The notes under the pieces are model-generated. The model was not told the origin of the DNA. It saw only the letters and a program-made list of their open reading frames with translations, and ran no database searches. From Paramecium pentaurelia (taxonomy: Eukaryota > Ciliophora > Oligohymenophorea > Peniculida > Parameciidae), in contig CAJJDO010000137.1 in the NCBI GenBank assembly GCA_905183005.1, positions 155,315 to 219,314 of the forward strand: DNA of 64,000 nucleotides. Direction: 5' to 3'. Both the position numbers and the translations under genes were made by a program. The first letter of the stretch is position 1; every line of letters starts with the position of its first letter. Positions 50,454 to 62,318 of the stretch are shown one piece after another.

Positions 50454-51843
50454 TCATTTACTTGACAACTCATCATATATACTCAATAATATTGGATATG
50501 CAAAGGGTAAAATCAAAGGTAAATACATTCCCAAACTAATTATTTTTATTTATATTTTTACGTGTATTCAAAAGAAAAAGTATCAAGATCAGAAAAGGAA
50601 TCATCAATCAAAATATTTACTGTATCTGTTTTACTTATATTCTTATTATTTAATGTATCCTTAATATATTAGACTCGATTTTCAAATTCTTTTTAACTCT
50701 TCAGACTTATTTTATATTCTCCTTCCTATTAAATAAATTGAATATATTGTAATTCTTTTATGAAATTTAAAATATGTCTATATAATTCTCTCTTCTAAAA
50801 GTAATCTCTAATTAATTCTAAGGTTGGTTTAAAATCTTAATTCTCAATCATAATTTCCTATTAGTCTTCCAACTAAAAAACTTATATAAATGTATTAAAT
50901 ATATTTTTAAACAACATCTATTAAGAATTTACTTAAAACATAAAATTTTATGGTTCTGAAAAATAAAATTATACATTTTCACTATTATCTAAATCTATTG
51001 AAACATTATCATCTGTTAAAATAGTTAAAATATTCATTTGGAAATATTCTTTCCAATTCATATTATGTTATTATTTTGATTAATCTAAAAAATTATTTAT
51101 TTTTTGTTTCTCTAACATAGTTTGATTTTAAACAATTTCAATGTTTAAAGCATCTATAAATTTATAGTTTATTCTTATATTATCTGTTGGCAATCCAAAA
51201 TAATTCTATAATTTTAATATACTCTTTTCTATATCACTAATTATATTAGTATATTGACTATTATTCTATTTATCTATTAATTAGTAATAATATTGATTAC
51301 CTATTATAAAGAAATCAAAAATCAAAAGTCTATTTACATAAAATTATCTACTTTCTAATTATGATTCTTATTCGACAAGAGGATAAAACTTATTTAAATA
51401 TCTTCTTAAATTTTTAAAAATTGAAGGGTCATTTAAATCTTATGTCATAATTGTTATTTTATCCAATTTCTGAATGAATAAAAATGTATATTATGCTTTC
51501 TATATATTTATAAGTAATCTAATATACTATAGTATGATATTAGATACCCATTTTAATCTTAAACTTAATGAATATCATTGACAATATTAAATTCAATAGT
51601 AAATTCAGAATACTTTTAATGTATTGTTTAATTAAATGTATTCATCTCTTCTTCTGTAAAAATATTTAAAACATTGAAGGTTATGTGAGGTTAGATTGTA
51701 TTCTTCAATTCTGAGATGAGATCAGACAATTCACTAACATTATACCCTCCATGTTTTTTAGATTGTATTGTCAAATGCCATACACCATACATAACGAATA
51801 AGAAAGCAATATAGCTATACAAACTAATATGCCTATTTTTCAT
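50454..51843 (-). CDS. GPI transamidase subunit PIG-S-like
   Basis: 444 residues after introns of 29 and 26 nt (near 51520 and 50535-50560); the sum divides by three. An N-terminal membrane anchor (YSYIAFLFVMYGVWHLTI) is followed by a lumenal domain and then a C-terminal membrane helix MYLPLILPFAYPILLSIYDE, which resembles the end of PIG-S (aVYLPLxxPlxxPLLxxxxkE). PIG-S is one of five subunits of the ER complex that attaches GPI anchors; Paramecium surface antigens are GPI-linked. The middle is very divergent, so the call rests on layout and the C-terminus. An upstream in-frame ATG at 51885 would add a poly-(Ile/Tyr) stretch from the TATA run and is not preferred. Confidence 0.5.
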
Positions 51844-52111
51844 TAAATTTATATATATATATATATATATAATTTCTAAATTCATTCTAGGATACTAATT
51901 TAATGGTGATGATATTTTAATTAGAGAGTCTATATATTTTGTGATTAAAATAGGTTATAGATATTAAATATTATATCATAATAGAGATTATGAAATTTTA
52001 TTGAACTTAATGGCCATATGAATTGATTAAATTTTTTGTTCCATAAAAATTAAGTTGTTTGAGATAAAAGCATTATATTAAAATTTGAGATATGTTTATT
52101 TATACGTAGTT

Positions 52112-53000
52112 ATGAAATCATAATCTTTATCTAAATATTAACTCAATAATAGGTCTTTGATTGTACAAAAACGATTGGTATCATTTGATTTATATGAAAG
52201 AGTAGATAACCCACTTAATCACCTTAAAATAAAGATGGGCTTTCTTTCTAAAATTATTTCACTGAATAATCTAATCTCAAATCTTAAGCTTCAAAAAAAG
52301 AAATAATCAGATTGATTTAGTCTTCTTATGAAAATATAGATAAAGATATCGATATCTAAGAGTTGAATATCATTTTGACTAGATTACTTGAAGGATTAAG
52401 CTTGTGTCTTAACGAATAAGATTTATCATTAACACTGATCTAACTTATTTAAGCAATCAAAAAAACTATCAAGAATTACCATATCAATTAAAAGAAATTA
52501 TATGAATATGAAAAGGCTTAATTATTACTTAAATTAAAACAATTAGAACAATAATCTATAGAGAATGAGTAAAAATTGGGTAATTTTATTATGTCATTTT
52601 AGAAAACAAAATAAAGGAATATGAAAATCAAAACAGAATCTTAAAGTATCAGAATGAATTAAATCAAATTAAGAAAGGTAAAGTAAGAAAAGAAAAGCTT
52701 AATGATCGCAATTAATATAAAGAATAAATTAGGGATATGTAATAAGAATTGCTTTCGATATCAGAGAAAAAGCATAAATTAATAAGGCTAGTGAAGGCAA
52801 TGAAGTCAAGAGGAATAGATGTTGAAAAATTTTATAAGAATCTCAACAAATAAAATAATAAAGAGAGTAAATAAATAAGCATACAATCTAATTCGTAAAG
52901 TGAATAAATCTCATTTGCTGAATCAAATTTGGCAGATGTTTCTTAATTAGATTTCAGTGCTGGACTAATTAAGAGACATACTCATTATTTAATTGATTGA
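52112..53000 (+). CDS. coiled-coil protein, 5' end uncertain
   Basis: A clear + strand frame runs from about 52200 to TGA 52998-53000 once an intron near 52578-52600 (GTAATTTT...TTTTAG) is removed. It encodes a basic, coil-rich protein (KLYEYEKAQLLLKLKQLEQQ, then MKSRGIDVEKFYKNLN and a serine-rich tail). An ATG at 52112 gives a good N-terminus (MKSQSLSKYQLNN), but joining it to the main frame needs an intron I cannot place with certainty around 52170-52200. No enzymatic motif. Unknown, possibly cytoskeletal. Confidence 0.45.
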
Positions 53001-53525
53001 AATAATACATAAATTATATTTATAAATTTAATCTATAGAATCAATAAATCTTATTTTTTACAATACAAAATCTAATTTTATTATATTCACTTTGATAATC
53101 CTAAAAATCATTATAAACCTTCATTCAAAGGATATATGTTATTATATTAATGTCTACATCAAAAATGTAGGTTGCAAATATCAATTACATAAATCATATT
53201 TTTAATGTATTTATATGAATAATTTAAATAGATATCATAAAAGATACATTAATTAAAAATACAAAAAAAAATCATTGTTTAAATATATCTAATAACTCAT
53301 TCAGTTCTATATATTGGATATTATAAATTAGATGATAAATTGCACATAATAACAACAAATTTATGATTAAATATCTTATATATTCTAATCTATTATAACC
53401 ATTATAAACTAATGCAAATATTCATTATACTATTCAAAACTTTATTTTAAATATTAATCAATTGAACTGATAATTTATGAAATTAATAGATATTTATGAA
53501 AATCTGTATTATTTTCATTGTACAT
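53001..53525. other. intergenic upstream of tRNA
   Basis: 525 nt of AT-rich sequence with no supported coding frame on either strand. It separates the coiled-coil gene from the tRNA gene. Confidence 0.45.
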
Positions 53526-53599
53526 GGTCGAGTAGCTCAGTTGGTTAGAGCGTTGGTCTTATGAGCCAACGGTCGCGGGTTCAATTCCCGCCCCGACCA
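53526..53599 (+). tRNA. tRNA-Ile (anticodon UAU)
   Basis: 74 nt folding as a full cloverleaf. The acceptor stem is GGTCGAG/CCCGACC with A73, and the D arm is GCTC...GAGC. The anticodon stem is TTGGT/GCCAA with loop CTTATGA, so positions 34-36 are TAT and read AUA. The variable loop has five bases, and the T arm is GCGGG-TTCAATT-CCCGC. No CCA is encoded and there is no intron. Internal Pol III boxes are intact: A box TAGCTCAGTTGG at 53533-53544 and B box GGTTCAATTCC at 53578-53588. AUA is a frequent Ile codon in this AT-rich DNA. The sixth acceptor pair is an A-C mismatch. Its high GC content stands out sharply from the surroundings. Confidence 0.93.
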
Positions 53600-53600
53600 A

Positions 53601-53607
53601 TTTTTTT
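53601..53607 (+). terminator. Pol III T-run terminator
   Basis: Seven T residues one base after the tRNA discriminator base, as expected for RNA polymerase III termination. A second T run follows a few bases on. Confidence 0.8.
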
Positions 53608-54920
53608 ATTTTTTAATTATTTCTCCCTCCTTTTTATTTATTACACACTCTAATTAATATAAACTAGAAAGCTTCATTCAAATTTAGAATATTCTAATCC
53701 TCAAAGAAAATCTTGTTTTGCTTCAAACTATAGAATATTTAACGTTTGATTGATATACTGCAATAATTGTAATAAAATTTTCAGGATTGTATTCGAATAT
53801 TAGGATAAAAGAACATGAAATGAAAAATATAAATAAATTATGCAATTAATTAGATTTCAGTCATTTCATCAAATGACTACTAATATATAACCTTTATAAA
53901 GATTGTTAACATACTTTTGAAGACATACCATTATTAACATTATTTATCATGTATTTCTATTATGAATATTAAAAAGTACTATTTAATCTATTTATAAAGA
54001 ATATTTAATATAATTTTCTAATATTTATAATAAATTAAAATTATATAGAAATATATATTACATAATTTGCATCTAAGTATCATAATGATATAAAAATTTA
54101 GTAATAAAGAAATTATAAAAGAATAAAAGGAATTATGATGTTGAAATAACAATAATTAAAAATAATTGTTTTTCTTTTTACTTTATTTTCTCAATAATTA
54201 ATATAAAGACATTGTAATTAAGATATTATACGTAATGATAAAACAATGAAAAAATCATAAAATAATAGTCAAATATATATAATATTTTCAATCTTAAAAA
54301 ATAATATATTTATATCATAATTTTATTGATTTTTTAATTTTTTGAATAATAATAGATTAAGTTTAAGAATTTAAGAAGGATAAATTGATAATTTATAAAA
54401 TACTTGTGAATAATATTATCATAATGGTATTCTGTATTCTGAATATATCTAAATTAAATTTAAATATTGATTCTAATTATTTGAATTATGAATCTTTTAT
54501 GCTTTTTATATTATATATACAAAAAAGTATTCAAGTATTGATGAAACAAGAAATTAAACATTTTTATTCTGTGGCGATTATATTATATAATACGAAAAAT
54601 TAAATTTAATTAATTTTATATAGTTATCGTCTTTTGTTGATAATTATTTATAGTCTACATAAAATTTATCTATTTTGATATATGTTTTAGGATTTAGTTA
54701 TTGTGAATCTACAAATAAAATAGATGATATTTTGTAAAAGTAAATTAAAAGGTATTTATGTGATGACGGAGGGTGAGTAAATTGATAAAGATAATATATT
54801 AATTGAAAAGGGTTACAAACATTAATTGTTGTATGAAATTATATATTAAAATTATGAAATTATCATAGTTAATTTATGAATACCTGCATAGAAAATATAC
54901 AAAGACAAAATAAAAGAACG
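53608..54920. other. gene-poor region
   Basis: 1.3 kb without a gene I can support. A 72-codon frame at 54385-54603 is free even of TAA/TAG, but it has a bland Ile/Leu/Asn composition and no domain, signal or splice context. A TGATGA-like string near 54760 lacks a matching CTGA box, so no snoRNA is called. The end should contain the guanylyl cyclase promoter. Confidence 0.4.
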
Positions 54921-57900
54921 ATGACTCATATTCTAAGCAAGTATATCGTACAATTTAATAAACAAGATAGAATTTGAAAATGGTGACACAGTTAATTTAA
55001 AGGGCTTCTCTTCTTCTGAATTAAAAAATAAAATCTCCACTATACAATCATTTGGGAGTATTATATGGAGATATTTAAGAAGACCATTCAATTACATCTT
55101 CCTTCTGATCAGTATCATATGTCTTAGCATAACTCAAGACAATTCATAGGTTATATATGGATTTGTTATACCATTTATTTTTAGTATAGTGATGTACTTA
55201 ATAAAAACATTGTATTATATAATTTTGGTACATGAAGAAGATAGATTAATAAATCAAAGACAAGTGATAGTGTTTAAGAAACTAAAGAAAATTTTGCAAA
55301 ACAAAAAAATTAGTTTAATGGAATATGAATAAAAAATAAATAAGACTTAATTTGTATCAACTTAAAGAGCAGATAAGGGAATGATGCCATCATCTCCATA
55401 ACCTTTGGTAGAATTGAATGAAAATACAAAAATTAGTATAATAGAAACAATAAGATGGGAGGAATTGGAGATTGGAGACATAATAATATTAAAGAGAAAT
55501 GAGATTTGTCCTGCAGATTGTTTAATATTGGAGTCAAATCAAGAAAGATGTTATGTTAATAATACATGTGTTAATGGATAAACAGATGAAGGAATAAAGA
55601 GTGCAAACGAATTAACATCTTTACCTAAAATGCATTAATTTAAAGGAAATGGATTTGAATATCGATTATTGTTGAGCGGGAAAGTGACATATGATAAAGA
55701 TTATAAATCTGAATCCTTTTATACTGGATTTATTAGATTGAAGAATGATCCTTAGGCAGTTGATATAAAAAAAGAGAATATTCTATATAGAGGATAATAA
55801 TTACAAACTTGTGATTATATTTATGGACTTGTTTTGAGTTGTGGTTTAAATTGTCAATATTATCATTTAAGTAATTTTGAGAAATCAACAAAATCTTTCT
55901 TTGATAATAAGGTTGATACTTTCTATAAATTCACATTAATATTAATAATTTTGTTATCTTTTGGATCTTGGATGATTGAATCAATTAGATATATTAATAA
56001 TGGTTGGAAAATATAATATTTAGCTAATTACTTTTTGATTTATTTGAATATGTTTCCTTATTATTTGATAGGATTATTGGATATATTATAAATTTTAAGT
56101 TCAAGTTAGAAGTTATTTAAATTTAAAAAGTAGAAAGGAATTTAGAATAATGATAGTCAAGAAGAATTCAATATATTTTAGAATCATAAGATGGACTTAA
56201 ATACAGTTTATAGTAAGTTAAATGCAACCCCTATAGCTGATTTATCATTGGTGGATTCTGTCATTTTTGATAAGACTTGTACAATGACCATACCATTATT
56301 TAAGATTAAATTAATTTTGATAAATGAAACATTTTATGAAATTCATAATAAAACATTTAAAAATACAACTGAATGGAAAAAGTATTAGAAAGAAGTATTA
56401 GATAATTAAGAAATGTTATTTATTCAAGATTAATCTTTATCACCTAATTAAATTTCATCCATTAAAGTGTCACCCCATCATCGACCCATGAGTCCCACTA
56501 AAAGAACTTCAATTACACCTTGGAGATTGGAGGATAATTTAGTGAATATTGAACCTAATTTTGAGTAAGATATACGTGAGACAAGTTAATAGGATGAAGC
56601 CAATTTTAATGCTGAAGAAATAGCAGATGATCATTATAAATTGAAAGAGATCCATAGAACCAAACCACCAAAACTATTTTAAATAGATTCTTGGGAATCA
56701 GGAACTGATCTAGGAGGAATGATTAATTAGTTGAATGAACAAAGAATGATTAAATCTTAATCTCCAATTAAGGAAACAGCAAGACGTAAATTCAGTGAAA
56801 GAAGACCAATATTAGAAAAAATGGAACCAAAAAAGAAATTATCAGCTGATCGATTTTATAAAACAGATGAATTTAACATTCAATATGAGAGATAAGATGA
56901 TTTTATTAGTAATGAAAAAGAAATATTTAATAAATCATTAACTCCAGAATATAGAGGAGTTATTGAAGAATCATTGTTTATACTTATCATTTGTCATAAT
57001 ACTTAAACAAAATATTTAAAGAAATTAGATTCATTATAATAAGAATTTAGTAATCAAATTGATTAATTATAAATTAATTTAGCTTAGAATTATGATTATA
57101 AATTTATTGGATCAACATTAGGTAAAAATAAATATATAATTGAAATTAAAGAGAATTTATTGGAAATACCAGTAACAGTTACTCAATTAGATAATACAAA
57201 ATTATGTGTAATCACTTAAATTACAGATTATAATAAATTATTAGCATTTTAATTTAATGATAAATTTGAATACATTCAATATATTAGAGAAGATGGTTTA
57301 GAATTAATAGATGGTATTAATATGGATAAGGAAGATAAGGATGTTTGGAATGGAATAATCAATAAAATTATATAAAGAGGATGTAGACCAATAATTTATT
57401 ATAAATATAATATGGATTAAAATAGTTATAATTTATTTGTAAAGAATCCACTAGAAGAGATTAAAAATAAAAATAATTAATTAGAAGTTATTTTAATTGT
57501 TGGTGTATAAGAAAAGATTAAAAGATAATTGAAAGAAATAATCAATTATTATTAAAATGCAGATATATCTATATGGATTGCCAGTGGTGATACAAAAAAT
57601 AAAGTATTACCAATTGCATATAAATCAAATATTTTAAAAGAAAATATTTAAATTCTAAAAATAGAATCTAATGATATGATATCATAATAAATTAAATAAC
57701 ATATTTTATGGTGTTATAATAATTTGATTAAATAATTAAGGGAAGAATAAACTGATAAAAAAAATAATGAAAAACTTAGTAGTCCTAAAAATAATAAGAG
57801 AAAATCAGTTAGTGTTGCTAGAAGAGCTAGTACAAGAGGTGTTTTAATTGGTATTAATAATAATTTATCTAAAACTAAACCATTTTGTATTATGATTGAA

Positions 57901-60900
57901 GGGAAAGCACTTGAAATTATTGAAAATGATTAAAATTTGTATCATCATTTGGCATTTTTAGTATCATTTTGCACTCATCTTATTGGATATTCTATGAATA
58001 AATATTAAAAAGGTGTTTTAATTAAGATTTTATAGAAAAAATAATTACAAAGAAGAAGAATATTAGTAGTTGGTGATGAAGCCAATGATTCAATTATAAT
58101 GGAAAATTCAGATTTTTCTATCTAAATTTAAAATGAAAGGATTAATTAAAATAATAAAATAGATAAGATGGAATAAATTGAAAGATTAAAAAAGGAAACT
58201 AATACATGTAATTCTTAAGTTACTAATAAATTATTTAAATTTAAATAATTAAATTTAAACTATTGTAATAAAGAATTAGAAAAGTTTATATATACTAAAG
58301 TTAGATATATGAGTACAGCAGATCTAATTATCAAGGATATGAATAATTTAGTTACATTATTATTTTATGATAGTAGAAAGCATGCAGAATTTCTGGAGAA
58401 CTTAATGATATATGCATTTTATAGATGCTATTTGATTATGTTTTGCTTATTTTTCCAATGTATCATGGAAGTACAAAATGAAATACCTCCATTATCATAT
58501 TTCTAATCTATTATGTTTATTTTACCTTCTTTGTTGTTGTACAAATAATCAATCCTTAACAGTCGAAATATTACAGATTTTAAACAATAATTAGTATACT
58601 TTTATAATCAGAATTGGATTTAATTTAGAAAGCATAAATATTGGTTATTTATTTATAAAGTCTTATTATTTTCTATCTTTGAATCTTTCATTATAATAAT
58701 CATATAAAAGTACATTTAATTTTACACAAATGATGGTAGAAATTTTGATAATGCTATTTAATCTCTCTAAATGTATACAATTATTATTGTTATTGAATAA
58801 AGTAAATGGATCTATGATAATATTATCTATTGGTGGATATTATTAATACTACTCTATTTATTAACCTTAATAAGTTATATTCAAATATTTGATGAAACAT
58901 ATTATCAAATTATGGAACATCTAATAAGTGTTCAAAGTATTTTTTATATCATACTCATTATTCTGATTATTTTTACACTCTAATTATTATTGTTTTAATT
59001 TATACCATATAATATTGATAGATTAATGTTTTCTGTAAAAGACAAGATTTCAATTTGTTGTCTATTGAAACCAATTGAAATTTATTATTCAAAGAAAAAA
59101 AACAATAGCTCACTTTTATTAAATATATAAAAATATGCATTAAAATTATTTAAAAATGAAGATGATATGGATTCTTCTATAAGATCAATGTTATCAGGCA
59201 TGGCTCTAAGTGAAAAGAGTATTAAAATTAATATATTTACTCAGCAATTTAAGAATATATAATTAGAAACAAAATATTAATTGAATGAATTAACATCTAT
59301 TTTAGAATACTATAGATTGTATTATCCATTGAGTTGGATGCTTGTTGAAGGTGCAATATTATTATAGATTTGGTTTGTGAATAAAAATTAAAATTATACT
59401 TGGTTACTTTATTTTTCATATGGATACAATGGTACTTAAATATTGATGGCTCTATTCATATATACATCTGTATTTAAAAAGTATCATTTCAGATTGTCTA
59501 AAATTTTAATCTTATCCCGTCTCTTGTATAAGATTGTATATGATATCTATTTTTTTCAATAGAATGACAATTCATTAAGTGATATGCTTATTATGCAGTT
59601 ATTCATGCTACAACCATTAATAGATGATAGACCTTTAACTATAATATTCTATTGTATCATAGTCAATATTAGTTTTATTATCAGATTCAGTGCCAACAAT
59701 ACATCAATAAATTAAAATATAAATACATATATAATGCTCAATTATTATCTTATTGCATTTATGTAGACAGCATTAAGTAGTGGAATGCATTTGAGAGTTC
59801 AAAGGAATTTGAGACAGGAATTCATTTAAAATTTGTAATTGAATTAGAAAATCAATTCTATAAGCGATACTCTGTCAATTTTAATGCCTAAGTTCATTAG
59901 AAACATGATAAATTAGAGAGGTGAGTTTGATATATAAGAGAATCAAGGTGAAGTTGCAATTTTATTTTGTGATATTTGTCAATTTGATACTATAATAAAG
60001 GTATAGTAATAGAATGTAGTTCACTTACTTGATATTTTATTCAGACAATATGATTCTTTGTGTAATTAATACAATCTGTAGAAAATTGAAACTGTTGGTA
60101 AGACTTACATGGCAGCTTCTGGGTTAAAGAATCTAATATCTTAAAATAACATTAATCCAGTTCTTAGAGCCTTACAGGTAGCTTTTGAAATGTAGAAATT
60201 TGCTTCATCACAGAGTTTTGGCTAAACTGAAAATATTATAGTGAAAATTGGAGTGCATTATGGTAATGTGATTGCTGGTGTAATTGGATATCATAAACCT
60301 TAATTTTCATTGATTGGTGATACTGTCAATACTACAAGTAGAGTTTGTTCTACTGCATAGGATAATCAAATTAAGATATCTGAAGAGGCATTCAAATAAG
60401 TCTCATCTTGTCCTGATTTCACTTTTACTTTGGATATAGTGGAGGCTAAAGGAAAAGGTTAATTGAATACTTATTTGGTATAGGAAGTAATAAAAGAGAA
60501 GATTTCAAGGAAGAGATTGAGGAAATTTAAAGATGATATGTAGATATTTTTAAATCGTGATGATTATGTAGGTAGATAACGGAAATCCATATTTGAATTT
60601 AAAAATTCTCGTAAACCTACTATTGTTTAATCCAGCATTAAGATAGTTACACCTTAATTGATGCATAAATCTAGCATCAATTTAGATAATCCTAATATTG
60701 CTTTAAATAATAGTAATAACAATAACAATGTATCATAACATCATTCTAGAGGTGAGAGTGATTAATTACAACCTCAAATAAAAGAATAATAACCTTAAAC
60801 AATTACAGGTTAAAATCTTATTGAAGCTCTTGAATTGAAATTAGCAAGGGAGAATCTTATGTTTGAAGATACTTTGGAGTTTCCTTTAATTGAAGTGGAT

Positions 60901-62292
60901 AAAGAAAAATTAAAACAAATCCATTAATCTGAAGATGAATTTAAAGAGATGGATGTTTTGATTTTGGATAAAAGAAAATTATATTTAGATTTTCATTCAG
61001 ATGTAGATGAAGATGTTATATAAGAATTTTATGAGTAATTGAGAAATTAGAATAAAATATTGGTAATACTTTTAGAACTTGGAATGAGTATACTAATCTT
61101 GATACAAAATACATCAACAATATTAATAGAAACTATATTTAGAGAGATAATTGTTTGGTATATTAATGTTGTGTAGGGGTATCTGATAGTATTTGTTAAA
61201 TTGATATTCATATGTTTATTATTTAATGAGCAATATTGTAATCACTTTTTCAAATAGAAATACTTTATAGGATTCTACATATTTATATTAATATGGTGGA
61301 TCATGCATATTTTTAGTGTACAAGAAGGTATAATAGGAGAAGTTTGTATTGCCATAGGAATTTTTCTGTCTTTTTTGACTTAATTAAATCCAATAATAAA
61401 AATGAAATATAAAGTGATGGAAAGTATTGTCATGATTTGTATGAATATTATTGCAGTTGTTGTAAATGATTGGGATAAATCCTTAATTTATTATGCTAGT
61501 CTACTCTAATTAATATTTGTATCAAATTAAATCTATAAGTTTTTGAAGAATGTTGAAGCTTATAATTAAAAATGCAAATTAAAATATAAACATGAATAAT
61601 TAGATTAATTAGTAAAACATTAATTACCAACTCATATGCTTGATTAATTTTTATAATTATAATAATCTAGAGCAGTCTTGAAAGATTAACATGAAGATGT
61701 CACACTATTATTTGCTGACATTGCTGGATTCACTGAATATTCAAGTAAAGTAGCACCTGAATAAGTTGTATTTATGTTACGAAATCTATTTACTGAATTT
61801 GATAAATGTTGTCAAGACAAAAATGTGTATAAATTATATACTATTGGAGATTGTTATGTTGTTATGGGAATGGTTGATGCTAAAGATAGAAATCCAGCTT
61901 TGGAGGCTAAAAATACTGTAGAATTAGCATTTGAAATGATTAATATCATTAGTAAAGTTAGAGATAAAATTAATAATTCAGATTTAGATATGAGAATAGG
62001 TATACATACTGGTAAAATTATTGGAGGAGTTCTTGGAACTGATATTGTAAGATATGATATTTATGGACCAGATGTATTAATAGCTAATAAAATGGAATCA
62101 AAGGGTGAAAGAGGGAAGGTATAAGTATCAGAATCTACTAAAAAAACATTAGAATTATGTTATCCAGAAGAATTTCAGTATTAATCTCATTGTATTGTGG
62201 AAATTCCATCAATCGATAGAAAGACTGAAGGCCATTTTATTTAAATTAAGACCTTCCAAGAACCATCTATGGATATTCAGAATTTTAATTGA
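54921..62292 (+). CDS. guanylyl cyclase fused to a P4-type ATPase-like domain
   Basis: About 2,450 residues: a short first exon, an inferred 19-nt intron (54948-54966), then one open frame. The N-terminal half follows a P4-ATPase (flippase) plan: WRYLRRPFNYIFLL, phosphorylation motif DKTCTMT (Asp444), and GDEANDS (Asp1046). The C-terminal half has two blocks of membrane helices and two class III cyclase domains. The first domain (FCDICQF; IETVGKTYMAASG with Glu1717; FSLIGDTVN with Ser1790) resembles mammalian C2. The second (FADIAGFT Asp2260; TIGDCYVV Asp2304) resembles C1 and carries both metal Asps. Glu1717, where adenylyl cyclases have Lys, marks guanine use. This is the known ciliate GC architecture with inverted domain order; it makes cGMP at the membrane. 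Several pump motifs are degenerate. Confidence 0.92.
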
Positions 62293-62318
62293 TAAATATA
62301 CTAATAATTATATTCATC

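Noticed and set aside
51851..51870. Microsatellite of functional interest
   Set aside because: A plain TA repeat typical of this base composition; at most part of a promoter.
51843..51885. Start of the PIG-S-like gene at 51885
   Set aside because: It would translate a simple TA repeat into alternating Ile/Tyr before the membrane anchor; the ATG at 51843 gives a normal N-terminus.
54385..54603. 72-codon frame without any TAA, TAG or TGA
   Set aside because: Unusual in AT-rich DNA, but real genes here use TAA/TAG freely; no motif, no splice context and only bland Ile/Leu/Asn content. Kept as part of the gene-poor region.
54755..54790. TGATGA string suggesting a C/D snoRNA
   Set aside because: No D box (CTGA) at a suitable distance and no terminal stem.
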